Notes under the pieces: model-generated | Databases searched by the model: none | What the model was told of the DNA's origin: nothing | The model's input: only the letters and a program-made list of their open reading frames with translations | Program-made: the position numbers and the translations under genes | Shown here: one piece after another, positions 1-8,050 of the stretch | How positions within the stretch are numbered: the first letter of the stretch is position 1 | Layout: each line of letters starts with the position of its first letter | Assembly (NCBI RefSeq): GCF_010725725.1 | Contig: NZ_AP022599.1 | Location: 4,216,001-4,280,000 of the forward strand | Direction of reading: 5' to 3' | DNA length: 64,000 bases | DNA from: Mycolicibacterium pulveris | Lineage (GTDB): Bacteria > Actinomycetota > Actinomycetes > Mycobacteriales > Mycobacteriaceae

Positions 1-1156
1 TCAGCTGCAGGCGCTGGAAGAGCTGCGTCTGCTCGCGGATCTGATCCTTCACCTTTCGCCAGGTCGGGGTGTCGTAGATCGCCCACCCGGCGCCGCCGAA
101 CTCGCGCATCATCACGTTGCCGTGCGTCGCGCCGTACAGGTCTTCGTTGGCGATGCGTCGGCCGTCGCGGCCGACGGTGAGGCCCTCGAGGAACGCGCTC
201 GGCGGCGATAGGAAGCGCCAGGCGGTGACGTTGCCCATCTTGTCGGTCCTGCCGCCGGCCGCGACGCCCAGGGCGATGCCGGAGCCGTCGTCACCGGGGG
301 TTCCGAGCGGGGAGATCTTCAGAAATTCGGGCGCGTGTTCAGCCATCCACTCGCGGTTGTGCACGAAGCCGCCGGCCGCCAGGATCACGGCGCGCGCGTG
401 TGCCTCACCGTCCACGGCGGCAGCGGCCCACAGCGCCTCGGCGTGCTCGACAGCGCCCTTGACCAAGCCCGGTAGCCAGGTGCCGGTCTTTCCGGTGAGT
501 TTGGTCAGAACCCGGTGCCGGCGTGCGTGGGGATGGTTCGCGGACATCGCGCGGTAGCGGACTCCGCGGATGCGCCCGTCGCCGTCCGACAGGAGTTCGT
601 GTACCCGGCACAACGGAACGAACTCGACACCTTTGACTTTGGCCGAGCGGCGCAGGTGCTCGAACAGCACCTTGCCCGAACTCATGCCAGGCGCCAGCAC
701 CCGGTGGCCGCGCGGCACGGGCCGCGCGTGAAGCGCGTAGGGATAGGCCTTTTCGTTTCCGGAGTAGTATAGGTAGAAGTCGTCGGTCGGATACGACGTC
801 TTGTACGACGGCACCGGGCCGCCGCGGAACCGCACCCCTTGCCGCTTGAGCCAGTCGATCAGCGCTGGGCTCTGCTCGCAGAACCTCTGCAGAGTTTCGC
901 CGCTGACCGCGTCGCCGACCTCCTGCTCGAGATATGCCCGCATGTCCTCGACGCTGTCGTCGTAGCCACCGGCCCGCTGTTCGGCGGTGCCCGCGCCCGC
1001 GTAGATGATTCCGCCCGACAACGCGGTGGCCCCGCCGCCGTATCCACGGTCCAGCACCAGGACGCGTGCCCCGCGGTCGGCAGCCTCGATCGCCGCGGCC
1101 GCACCCGCGGCTCCGAACCCGACGACGATGACGTCGTACTCGATGTCTCTTGGCAT
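1..1156 (-). CDS. FAD-binding dehydrogenase, KstD/fumarate reductase-like (partial, C-terminus off the left edge)
   Basis: 385 codons are visible, open to the left edge. The N-terminus has a dinucleotide-binding fold (IEYDVIVVGFGAAGAAAAIEA, then VLVLDRG and an ATALSGGIIYAG stretch), as in flavoproteins of the fumarate reductase/3-ketosteroid delta-1-dehydrogenase superfamily. Enzymes of this type dehydrogenate or reduce steroid-like or unsaturated substrates with bound FAD. It is the last visible gene of a minus-strand run with two SDRs, a SnoaL-like protein and acyl-CoA dehydrogenases, which suggests steroid or cyclic-terpenoid catabolism. An alternative GTG lies two codons upstream. The substrate cannot be read from the sequence; the family call is firm and the KstD role is an inference. 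Confidence 0.75.
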   Translation of the reverse strand, partial: MPRDIEYDVIVVGFGAAGAAAAIEAADRGARVLVLDRGYGGGATALSGGIIYAGAGTAEQRAGGYDDSVEDMRAYLEQEVGDAVSGETLQRFCEQSPALIDWLKRQGVRFRGGPVPSYKTSYPTDDFYLYYSGNEKAYPYALHARPVPRGHRVLAPGMSSGKVLFEHLRRSAKVKGVEFVPLCRVHELLSDGDGRIRGVRYRAMSANHPHARRHRVLTKLTGKTGTWLPGLVKGAVEHAEALWAAAAVDGEAHARAVILAAGGFVHNREWMAEHAPEFLKISPLGTPGDDGSGIALGVAAGGRTDKMGNVTAWRFLSPPSAFLEGLTVGRDGRRIANEDLYGATHGNVMMREFGGAGWAIYDTPTWRKVKDQIREQTQLFQRLQL

Positions 1157-1164
1157 GGTCACCG

Positions 1165-1956
1165 TCACAGGACCGACTTGATCTGTTTGGCGACCAACCG
1201 GGTGGCGCGCTCCGCCGACAACCGGGTCAGGATGTCGAGAGCCCGCGCATCCGTGCCGATCAGGACGCGGAACCGGTCATCGGCAATGCCCTCGACGATC
1301 TTGTCGCCCGCGGCCTCGGCGCTGGTGGAACGGACTTTCCTGCCGCCGGCATCGAGCATCTGCACCCCGGAGTTGCCCGTCAGGTTGGTGTCGATGTTGC
1401 CCGGAAACACCGTCACCACATGGACGTTGGTGTCGCACAGTTCGGCGTAGAGACCTTCGCTGAACTGCTTGACGGCACCCTTGCTCGCGCTGTACAGCGT
1501 TTGGCTGGCGAACGGCAACAGCGCGGAAAGACTCGACATGTTCGTGATGTTCGCCTCCGGACGTGCCAGCAAGGTCGGCAGGAACGTGCGGCACATGCGC
1601 ACCGTGCCTTCGAAGTTGATGGCCATGATGTGGTTGGTCTCCGCCGGGGAGAGTTCGGCGAACGGTGCGAACCGGTGGATGACGCCTGCGATGTTGACCA
1701 GCCCGTCGACCTGCCCGTGTGTCTCTGTCACCACCTGCGGCAGTGCCGCGACGGCCTCGTCGTCGGTGACGTCGAGAACGTGGGTGGACACCGCGGCGCC
1801 GGTCTGGGCTGCGAGCTCAGCCGTGCCGGCCAGCCCGACGGCATCGAGGTCCACGGCTGCGACGCGGGCGCCTCGGCGGGAAAGACCAAGTGCGACTTGC
1901 CGGCCCATTCCGTTGCCCGCGCCGGTCACTACGAACACCCTGTCGGCGATCTGCAC
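1165..1956 (-). CDS. Short-chain dehydrogenase/reductase (SDR)
   Basis: 263 residues, typical of classical SDRs. The N-terminal glycine motif is TGAGNGMG, the NxAG element reads NIAG, a Ser lies in NMSSLSALL, and the catalytic YSASK is present, so the active site looks intact. It would oxidise or reduce an alcohol/ketone with NAD(P)(H). The stop lies just upstream of the FAD dehydrogenase start, and the gene follows another SDR by 26 bp, so the four genes 1-3329 look like one operon. Substrate unknown; steroid-like chemistry is inferred from the neighbours. Confidence 0.85.
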   Translation of the reverse strand: MQIADRVFVVTGAGNGMGRQVALGLSRRGARVAAVDLDAVGLAGTAELAAQTGAAVSTHVLDVTDDEAVAALPQVVTETHGQVDGLVNIAGVIHRFAPFAELSPAETNHIMAINFEGTVRMCRTFLPTLLARPEANITNMSSLSALLPFASQTLYSASKGAVKQFSEGLYAELCDTNVHVVTVFPGNIDTNLTGNSGVQMLDAGGRKVRSTSAEAAGDKIVEGIADDRFRVLIGTDARALDILTRLSAERATRLVAKQIKSVL

Positions 1957-1982
1957 GTCGACCTTCTTTCAGCCGGATCCGG

Positions 1983-2834
1983 TCAGTGCCGTGCGGGGTC
2001 GAATCGCTGCTTGGTGCGCAGGACCGGTGCGCGGCGGTCCGCCAGGATCGCAGCCCGCTCGGACATCGCGTTGCCCACATACTCGGGCTGGGTGAGCAGG
2101 TAGAACTCGCCCGCGGCGGCCTGCTCGAACACCACCTGTGCCGCTTCGAGCGGATCCATTGCCTCGGCCTTGATGTCGAGCATCGCCGCCCGCTGCGATT
2201 CGGCGGCCCCGACGTCGCCGTCGTCGACCCCACCGGCCGCTTCGAAGATGTTGGACTTCACCGCGCCGGGCAGCACCGCTTGCACGTGGATCCGGTCGGC
2301 GTGGCCGGCCAGTTCCACTTCCAGACGCAGACATTCGGTGAGTGCCAGCACCGCGTGCTTGCTCATGATGTAGGGCGTCTGCAGCGGTACGGCGGCTACG
2401 CCGCCGATGGACGACAGGTTCCACACCCACGCCGGGGAGTCGGTGGCGATCATGCGGGGTAGGAACGCGCGGATCCCGTAGAACACGCCGCTGACGTTGA
2501 TGTCCACCAGTCGGTCCCAGTTGGCGACCGGGGTGTCCCACAGATAGCCGAACTGCTCGACACCTGCGTTGTTGACCAGCAGCCGTACCGGTCCGATGTC
2601 GGAGTACACCTGTGCGGCAACGTCTTCGAGTGCATCCGGGTCACGCACGTCGCACACCACATCCACGGCGCCGGGCAGCTCCTCCCGTAGCGCCACGATG
2701 GCGCCGGCGTCGATGTCGACGAGCACGACGGTCATGCCCAAGGCGGCGGCGTGGCGCGCCAAGCCCGCACCTATCCCATTGCCCGCGCCGGTGATGACGG
2801 CGACACCACCGCCGAAGGCCGCGTGCGCGCCCAC
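1983..2834 (-). CDS. Short-chain dehydrogenase/reductase (SDR)
   Basis: 283 residues. It shows the NAD(P)-binding TGAGNGIG, the NNAG motif, a serine in NLSSIGG and a catalytic Tyr/Lys pair in YIMSK. All catalytic residues of a classical SDR are present. It starts 3 bp after the SnoaL-like gene ends, so the two are almost certainly cotranscribed. It is clearly a paralogue-level relative of the next SDR downstream, and two tandem SDRs fit two oxidation steps of one catabolic route. The exact substrate is not visible. Confidence 0.85.
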   Translation of the reverse strand: MGAHAAFGGGVAVITGAGNGIGAGLARHAAALGMTVVLVDIDAGAIVALREELPGAVDVVCDVRDPDALEDVAAQVYSDIGPVRLLVNNAGVEQFGYLWDTPVANWDRLVDINVSGVFYGIRAFLPRMIATDSPAWVWNLSSIGGVAAVPLQTPYIMSKHAVLALTECLRLEVELAGHADRIHVQAVLPGAVKSNIFEAAGGVDDGDVGAAESQRAAMLDIKAEAMDPLEAAQVVFEQAAAGEFYLLTQPEYVGNAMSERAAILADRRAPVLRTKQRFDPARH

Positions 2835-2837
2835 CCG

Positions 2838-3329
2838 TTACGAACCGGCCGGTGCTGTGGCGGCGGCCTTGGCGGCGTGCTCGGCGAACGGAATCGAGTC
2901 CTCGGCGTCGAGAATCACGGTCATCGAGGTGAAGACCAGTCCGTTGTTCGAGCGGCGGATGCCGACGTCGACCACTCCACTGGAGACGTCGAACGGGACG
3001 TTGTTGGTCACTTGATTGACGTACAGGTAGAAGCGGGCTGTGGTGACGTCGCCGTCGACCCCGGTGCGGAAGATATTGGTCGCGTGGTGTCGCAACGGGT
3101 AGGGGTTTTCGTTGCGGTGCCGGGTCAGCCACGCCAGCGTCTCGTCCTTGCCGTGCAACTCGGCGGCCAGCAGATCCTCGAACGGGCAGTTGCCGGAGTC
3201 GGATCGGCTCAGGTATTCCATTTCGTCGCCGAGCCGGGCGCCCAATTCGGTGAAATGGCCCTGGTCGTAGTGGTACCAGAAGCCGGCGATGAACTCCTGA
3301 ACCTCAGACAGCGAAATTTCGTTGCTCAT
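2838..3329 (-). CDS. SnoaL/NTF2-like protein
   Basis: 163 residues with the pattern of the NTF2-like SnoaL fold used by small cyclases, isomerases and steroid-modifying proteins. Features include an N-terminal helix (VQEFIAGFWYHYDQGHF), a conserved H in PLRHHATNIF, and C-terminal beta strands (VTTARFYLYVNQ, VVDVGIRRS). No signal peptide, so cytoplasmic. It is first in the tight SDR-SDR-FAD dehydrogenase run and separated by 81 bp from the acyl-CoA dehydrogenase pair upstream. The fold is fairly sure. Whether it is an enzyme or a small-ligand carrier cannot be said. Confidence 0.7.
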   Translation of the reverse strand: MSNEISLSEVQEFIAGFWYHYDQGHFTELGARLGDEMEYLSRSDSGNCPFEDLLAAELHGKDETLAWLTRHRNENPYPLRHHATNIFRTGVDGDVTTARFYLYVNQVTNNVPFDVSSGVVDVGIRRSNNGLVFTSMTVILDAEDSIPFAEHAAKAAATAPAGS

Positions 3330-3410
3330 GGCAGTGAGTCAACCGTCGACGGGCACGGCTTGGTGCCACGATGCCCGGTCAGTGGAACATTGCCCGTGCG
3401 CGCGGACCGA

Positions 3411-4445
3411 TCAGTCCGTGATCAGTCCCCACATGTCCGCGCCCGGTGCCGTCGTTGCGGCGCTGACCTGCTCGTCCCAATAGCGCACCGATCCGAACTC
3501 GGATCGCCACGCAAGCGCGGCGCGGGTGAACTCGTGCAGCCGGTGCTCATAGGTAGTGCCGATGGCGCCGTGGATTTGATGGGCGTTTCGTACCACGACG
3601 GAGGAGGCGTGGCCGACACACGACCGGGCCGTCGCGACGCGGAACCTAAGGTTCGGAGCCGTCCAGCCGCTGGCGACCGCCGTCATCAATGCCGCCTCGG
3701 TCGCCGCGCGTGCCAGCGCCGCCTCGGCCGCGACGTCGGCAATCAAATGCTGCACCGCTTGGAACCGAGACAGCGCCCTGCCGAACTGGATGCGTGAACC
3801 CGCATGGTTGATCGAGGACAGCACGATCTCGTCGAGGACCGCGCACACCTGAATCGCTCGCGTCAGCGCCGCTTTCAGCCGCAACCGCTCGACGAGATCC
3901 GCGTTGACGGGCACCCCGTCAAGCGTGTCGACGTCGGCAACCACCGTGTCGCGTGGTTCGCCGATCAGGTTGGCGCCCGGCGAGATCTTCAGTTCTGCGG
4001 TGTCGACATCGGCAACGCGGTGGGTGTTGCCGTCGCGCCAGAGTACGACGGCCCGGTCGCTGCTGGCCGCCCACGGCACACCGCGCGCCGTTCTGTCATC
4101 GTCCAACAGGCAGATGGTCCGTGTCGCGGCGTCGACCGGCATCGTGTTCGCGTCGAGCAGCCAGCACGCCAGCAGGTCGTGTTCGGCCAACGGGATGCGC
4201 ACCGCGTTGCGGGCCGCGGCGGCCAGCAGCTCGGCCGCCTCGAACCAGCCCGCGCCGCTGCCGCCGGACTCTTCGGCACCGGTCAATCGAACCAGCCCGA
4301 GTTCGTCGAGTTGGCGCCACAATTCGGCATCTCGTTCGACGGTCTTCGTCGGCGGGTGGGTGTCGCGGTACTCGGTGAACACCGCGGCCATCATCTCGAC
4401 CAGCGCGGGATCCACGTTGACTGGTGAGGTGGCGGAAGTGCTCAT
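3411..4445 (-). CDS. Acyl-CoA dehydrogenase, small-subunit type
   Basis: 344 residues. The sequence has acyl-CoA dehydrogenase features in the C-terminal half (SRIQFGRALSRFQAVQHLIADVAAEA, then HQIHGAIGTTYEHRLHEFTRAALAWRSEFG), while the N-terminal half is degenerate, as in heteromeric FadE pairs of mycobacterial steroid side-chain degradation. Its ATG overlaps the stop of the upstream acyl-CoA dehydrogenase (ATGA), the arrangement expected of an alpha2beta2 partner. The partner is N-terminally truncated here, so the complex may be non-functional. Specific FadE identity not assigned. Confidence 0.8.
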   Translation of the reverse strand: MSTSATSPVNVDPALVEMMAAVFTEYRDTHPPTKTVERDAELWRQLDELGLVRLTGAEESGGSGAGWFEAAELLAAAARNAVRIPLAEHDLLACWLLDANTMPVDAATRTICLLDDDRTARGVPWAASSDRAVVLWRDGNTHRVADVDTAELKISPGANLIGEPRDTVVADVDTLDGVPVNADLVERLRLKAALTRAIQVCAVLDEIVLSSINHAGSRIQFGRALSRFQAVQHLIADVAAEAALARAATEAALMTAVASGWTAPNLRFRVATARSCVGHASSVVVRNAHQIHGAIGTTYEHRLHEFTRAALAWRSEFGSVRYWDEQVSAATTAPGADMWGLITD

Positions 4446-5347
4446 CGCAGCCCCAGTCCTCTCGCCACCACACCGCGCAGGATTTCGTTGGTCCCGCCGC
4501 GCAGCGTGAAACCCGGACGCTGGTCGACGGCATGCGAAACCAGTTGAGCGAACGCGGGGTCCGCTGTGTCGACGGTGTCATCGGTGAGCAGGTCGGCGAA
4601 ATCGGCGATGTCACCCTCCGTGGCCGTGCCAAGTATCTTCACGACGGCGGCCGGAACGTCGGCAGGATTCCGACGTTCGAGCGCGCCGGCCACGGCGCTC
4701 GACATTTGATGTAAGGCGGCGATCCGGGCCACCAGCCGGCCGAGGTCGGCCTCCCGGCCGCCGCGCTGTCCGGCGATTCGTTCACCGCACGCCCTCAACA
4801 GGACGAACGTGGACAGAAACCGTTCGGGCCCGCTGCGCTCGAAGGCCAGTTCCGAGGTGACCTGCTGCCAGCCTGCGCCGATCTCGCCGAACACCATCTC
4901 TTCGGGCACGAAGGCCTCGTCGAGGATCACCTCGTTGAAGTGGTGGGCGCCGTTCATCGAAACGACAGGTCGGATGTGAACTCCGGGCCCACGGAGATCG
5001 ACGATGAACTGGCTCAGCCCAGCGTGCCGGTTGTCCGGATCGACCGGTGCGGTGCGGGCCAGGGCGATGAAGGCGTGCGCGCGATGCGCGCCGGAGGTCC
5101 ACACCTTGGTGCCGGACAACAACCAGCCGCCGTCGACCGGCACCGCTTTGGTGCGCACACTTGCGAGATCTGATCCGGAATCGGGTTCGCTCATGCCGAT
5201 GCCGAAGTAGCACTCGCCACGCACGATGCGCGGGAGAAACTCCTTCTTCTGGTGTTCCGTGCCGTACTTGAGCAGCGACGGAACGATCTGCCGATCGGCG
5301 ATCCAGTGGGCCGCGACGGGTGCACCCGCGGCCAGAAGCTCGGTCAC
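4442..5347 (-). pseudogene. Acyl-CoA dehydrogenase lacking its N-terminus
   Basis: From about 5347 to the stop the reading frame is a good acyl-CoA dehydrogenase: LLAAGAPVAAHWIADRQIVP, CYFGIGMSEPDSGSDLASVRT (the FAD/substrate loop), GTKVWTSGAH and the C-terminal TLRGGTNEILRGVVARGLG. Roughly 80 N-terminal residues that normally precede LLAAGAP are absent. Upstream, the same frame instead runs through an aldehyde dehydrogenase fragment. A GTG at 5347-5345 could start a shortened 301-residue protein, but the helical N-terminal domain would be missing. I call it a rearranged remnant, with a small chance that a fusion or shortened protein is still made. Confidence 0.7.
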
Positions 5348-5400
5348 GTCATCGAGCGTCCGTGCGCCGCTCGACGGCTCATCCCATCCCGTGCGGCAAG

Positions 5401-5470
5401 CGGACGCTCGCCCATCCCGTGAGGAATCGACCGCGGGCCCGCCGTGCTCGATGCGAACGGGGAGCGTCCG
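5401..5470. repeat. Short inverted repeat at the dehydrogenase/aldehyde dehydrogenase junction
   Basis: CGGACGCTC at 5401-5409 is inverted as GAGCGTCCG at 5462-5470. A further GAGCGTCCG lies at 5354-5362, and CATCCCGTG occurs twice close by. The repeats sit exactly between the acyl-CoA dehydrogenase and aldehyde dehydrogenase homologies and may mark a recombination scar. No transposase is seen. Confidence 0.45.
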
Positions 5471-5770
5471 TTCGGCCAACTCTCGGCCGACGCCGGACCT
5501 CTTGTACCCGCCGAATGGAGCGACCGGGTTGTACATGCCCCCGTTGATGTCGAGCTGGCCCGTCTGCACCCTTCGCGCGAAGGCGATGGCGGTATCGAGG
5601 TCAGGGCCCCACACCGCGCCTGAGAGCCCGTAGGGCGTGCCGTTGGCGATGCGCAGGGCGTCATCGGGGTCCCGGACCGGGATCACGGCCAGCACCGGCC
5701 CGAACACCTCCTCCTGACCCAACTCGGAGGCGGGGTCGACGTCGGCGAACACCGTCGGAGCGACGTGCCC
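5471..5770 (-). pseudogene. Aldehyde dehydrogenase C-terminal fragment
   Basis: About 100 residues match the C-terminal part of NAD-dependent aldehyde dehydrogenases: HVAPTVFADVDP, EEVFGPVLAVIPV, ANGTPYGLSGAVW, then GQLDINGG and APFGGYKRSGVGRELAE. The catalytic Cys/Glu region and the Rossmann domain (about 380 residues) are missing. Homology stops abruptly at about 5770, where an unrelated plus-strand fragment begins, and at 5471 it gives way to a short spacer and the truncated acyl-CoA dehydrogenase in the same frame. It is a gene remnant, and no complete copy is in the window. Confidence 0.8.
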
Positions 5771-5779
5771 GCTCCCGAG

Positions 5780-6000
5780 GCCGTGGCCGCGCAGTTGACC
5801 GATGGACGGTACACGCTGACGGTCGACGTCCCGGATGGTTTGCGGTGCGGCAACGTCTATTACGGGCCGGTCATCGCGACCCGCGACGTCTATTCCTGGG
5901 ATGCGACATCCCGGTCCGGCACGCTTGAATCCTCCTTCGCGGTGGGGTGTGACGGTGCTCCCGGCGGCACCTACACCTACCCGTTTCAGCTCGTACGCGC
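5780..6000 (+). pseudogene. C-terminal fragment of a secreted mycobacterial protein
   Basis: Translating this strand gives LTDGRYTLTVDVPDGLRCGN and then YSWDATSRSGTL...FAVGCDGAPGGTYTYPFQLVR. This looks like the beta-rich C-terminus of small exported mycobacterial proteins, which end near a YPFxLxR motif. The N-terminus and signal peptide are missing, because the aldehyde dehydrogenase fragment begins at 5770 on the other strand. The frame then runs on without a stop into the next gene. The family is recognised by pattern only. Confidence 0.45.
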
Positions 6001-6100
6001 TGTAGCCGCCGGCTTCGCGCAAATTCGCCGCCCGCAGATCGAACTTTTCGACGCCCGCCGTCGTGACCTTAGAAGGTCCGCCACGACGTTAGGGGTCGAG

Positions 6101-7336
6101 ATGCGTGGTCGCGTGCAATCGGGTCTGGTGGCCGCCGTCACCGCCATCGGTGTCGTCACGCCGATGGCCGTCGTCCCCGCTGAACCACCGGCGTGGACGC
6201 CACGCGCCGAGGTCCACGACGTGCGGCTGGCAGCGGCCGCACCGCCCCTCGGCGCGATCCCGCTGGCGTTCATCAACAACCAGTTCCAGTACTGCAGCGT
6301 CATCTGCCCCCACGTCGTGCAAGGGCTGGTCACGATACCGATCGCGGTGGTGATGACGCCGGTGACGTTCCTGGGCGCCCTCGCCGCGACGGGGGCGCCG
6401 CTGAGGGCGCTTGGAGCCGCCGCGGCGACGGTGACCGGGGCGGCGAACGCCGCGGCGACCCCGATCATCGAAAACGACGTGTTCCGGGTGGTTCCGAAGG
6501 CGTTCAACAACCTCGAGGTCGCGGTGGTCGAGCTGCTCAACGTCGCTGCGGCGGTGTCGCGGCCTGGCGAGTTTCTGCAGGAACTCAACTCCGCGCGCGC
6601 GAACATTCTCGCTGCGCTGAACCAGCCGCTGCCGCCGCCGGTACCCACCGAAACCGGCGCGCGGACGCTGCCGCAGGTGCTGGCCGTCGAGGCGATCAGG
6701 GTGTTCGCTGCCGTCGCGTTCCAGGCAGGCGAGATCCTGCTGCTCGGCGTCGTTCAGACCGCCGACGCCGCCGCGCAGGAACTGGCGCTGTCGGGTGATC
6801 CGGTCGCGGCGATCGAGGCCGGGGTGGCCCAGGCGGCCGAGAGCCTCACCGTCGCAGGCGGCATCGTTCGCGACGCCGCCGACACCGCACTCACCAACAT
6901 CAGCGCGGCGCTGGCCGACCCGTTCCCGGGTGCTGCGCCGACGGGGCCCGACGCCGAGGCTGACAACGAGGCTGACACCGAGCCGGACACCGCGTCGGTC
7001 ATCGCCGAAACATCGCGCGTCACAGCGGTATCCGACGTGTCAGACGAATCGAAACCGAAGACGTTGGCGCAGCTGCGCGACCGGGAAGACGACTTCGGTC
7101 TCCAGGACGATTCGCCGTCAACCGCGGGTCAAGCCTCGTCTGCGGACTCCTCGACGTCGGCTTCCTCGGCTTCTTCGGCCGCCCGGTCCACCCGCTCGGC
7201 AACGCCCTCACCTGTCGGCTCGTCGGCGGTGCGGGAGCGATCAGCGGACGCGGTGCCCGGCGCTGGCGAGACGTTCATGGACAGCGCGACGCCGAGCGCC
7301 GTGAAGAACGCGATGAACAACGATCCGCCGAGGTAG
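6101..7336 (+). CDS. Exported alanine-rich protein of unknown function
   Basis: 411 residues from the ATG at 6101, which has AGGGG just upstream and opens directly into a signal peptide (RGRVQSGLVAAVTAIGVVTPMAVV). The mature part starts with an INNQFQYCSVICPHVV segment, then long Ala/Val helices with membrane-like stretches (VTIPIAVVMTPVTFLGALAAT). It ends in an acidic Ser/Asp-rich, low-complexity tail. The frame is open far upstream, but that part belongs to a gene remnant. The family is common in mycobacteria but I know no function for it. Its last 208 bp overlap the end of the convergent membrane protein gene, which is unusual and may mean that one stop has been lost. Confidence 0.65.
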   Translation: MRGRVQSGLVAAVTAIGVVTPMAVVPAEPPAWTPRAEVHDVRLAAAAPPLGAIPLAFINNQFQYCSVICPHVVQGLVTIPIAVVMTPVTFLGALAATGAPLRALGAAAATVTGAANAAATPIIENDVFRVVPKAFNNLEVAVVELLNVAAAVSRPGEFLQELNSARANILAALNQPLPPPVPTETGARTLPQVLAVEAIRVFAAVAFQAGEILLLGVVQTADAAAQELALSGDPVAAIEAGVAQAAESLTVAGGIVRDAADTALTNISAALADPFPGAAPTGPDAEADNEADTEPDTASVIAETSRVTAVSDVSDESKPKTLAQLRDREDDFGLQDDSPSTAGQASSADSSTSASSASSAARSTRSATPSPVGSSAVRERSADAVPGAGETFMDSATPSAVKNAMNNDPPR

Positions 7337-7893
7337 ACGTTCATGGGCCCGCCCGGGGAGATGAAGCTGCCCGGCGGGCCGATGATCGTGATGGTCTCGA
7401 TCAGCTGCTCGACGGTGAACACCGCGGCGGCGATCCCCAACCATCGTGGGAGCCGGTCTTCGTTGGCCGCCAACAGGATTGGCGCTGCCACCATGATGTT
7501 GGCAATGGTGAGCATCGGCGCCGACATCGCCAGGATGTCACCGATGGTGCGCGCAGTCGCCGACCCGAGCTGAGCGGGATGCAGCGCGAACCCCGCGGTG
7601 AACCACGTCGCGATGATGAGCTGCACCAGCACCAACGCCGAGCCGATCGTGAACACATAGCCGGCCGGCCCCGTCAGCCGGTCGCGGGCGTGGCCGAGCA
7701 CCACCACCAGCGCCAGGCTCCCGAACGCCGCCAGCAGCGCGTGCGCGCGCATCGCGGCCGAGTGCGCGTTCGCGTGGGCGACGATGTCGTGGCCGGGCTG
7801 GCCGATGCCCGGCATCGTCGGAACCATCGCCAGTGCAACGGCGAACAGCACTCCGAACGTGATTCCGGCGATCATCGGTGTACGACGATCCAT
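7129..7893 (-). CDS. Multi-pass membrane protein of unknown function
   Basis: 254 residues with about six hydrophobic segments: ITFGVLFAVALAMVP, LLAAFGSLALVVVLG, YVFTIGSALVLVQLII, MLTIANIMVAAPILLAA, WLGIAAAVFTVEQLI and GGSLFIAFFTALGVALSM. An acidic cytoplasmic-looking tail of about 50 residues (EEAEEADVEESADE) follows. ATG at 7893 with GGGAG upstream. It is transcribed divergently from comEA and converges on the exported-protein gene, with which the tail-coding part overlaps. No enzymatic motif is seen, so I cannot assign a function. Confidence 0.7.
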   Translation of the reverse strand: MDRRTPMIAGITFGVLFAVALAMVPTMPGIGQPGHDIVAHANAHSAAMRAHALLAAFGSLALVVVLGHARDRLTGPAGYVFTIGSALVLVQLIIATWFTAGFALHPAQLGSATARTIGDILAMSAPMLTIANIMVAAPILLAANEDRLPRWLGIAAAVFTVEQLIETITIIGPPGSFISPGGPMNVYLGGSLFIAFFTALGVALSMNVSPAPGTASADRSRTADEPTGEGVAERVDRAAEEAEEADVEESADEA

Positions 7894-8050
7894 TGCTGCG
7901 CTCCCTTACGGGCCGTGGCGATGCGTGCGCGGCCGCCGGCGGACAACCGTAAACAACACCGTATCCACAATCGCGAATTCATCCACAGTCCGTACGGCGT
8001 GTCACCGCACGAGCCGAAATCGGTCGGCGCCGCGGCCTACTTTTCGGCGT

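Noticed and set aside
1150..2103. Long plus-strand open frames opposite the two SDR genes
   Set aside because: They are antisense to intact SDR motifs, have no family sequence, and arise from high third-position GC.
3330..3410. Possible regulator site between the acyl-CoA dehydrogenase and SnoaL-like genes
   Set aside because: No convincing dyad of KstR type was found by eye.
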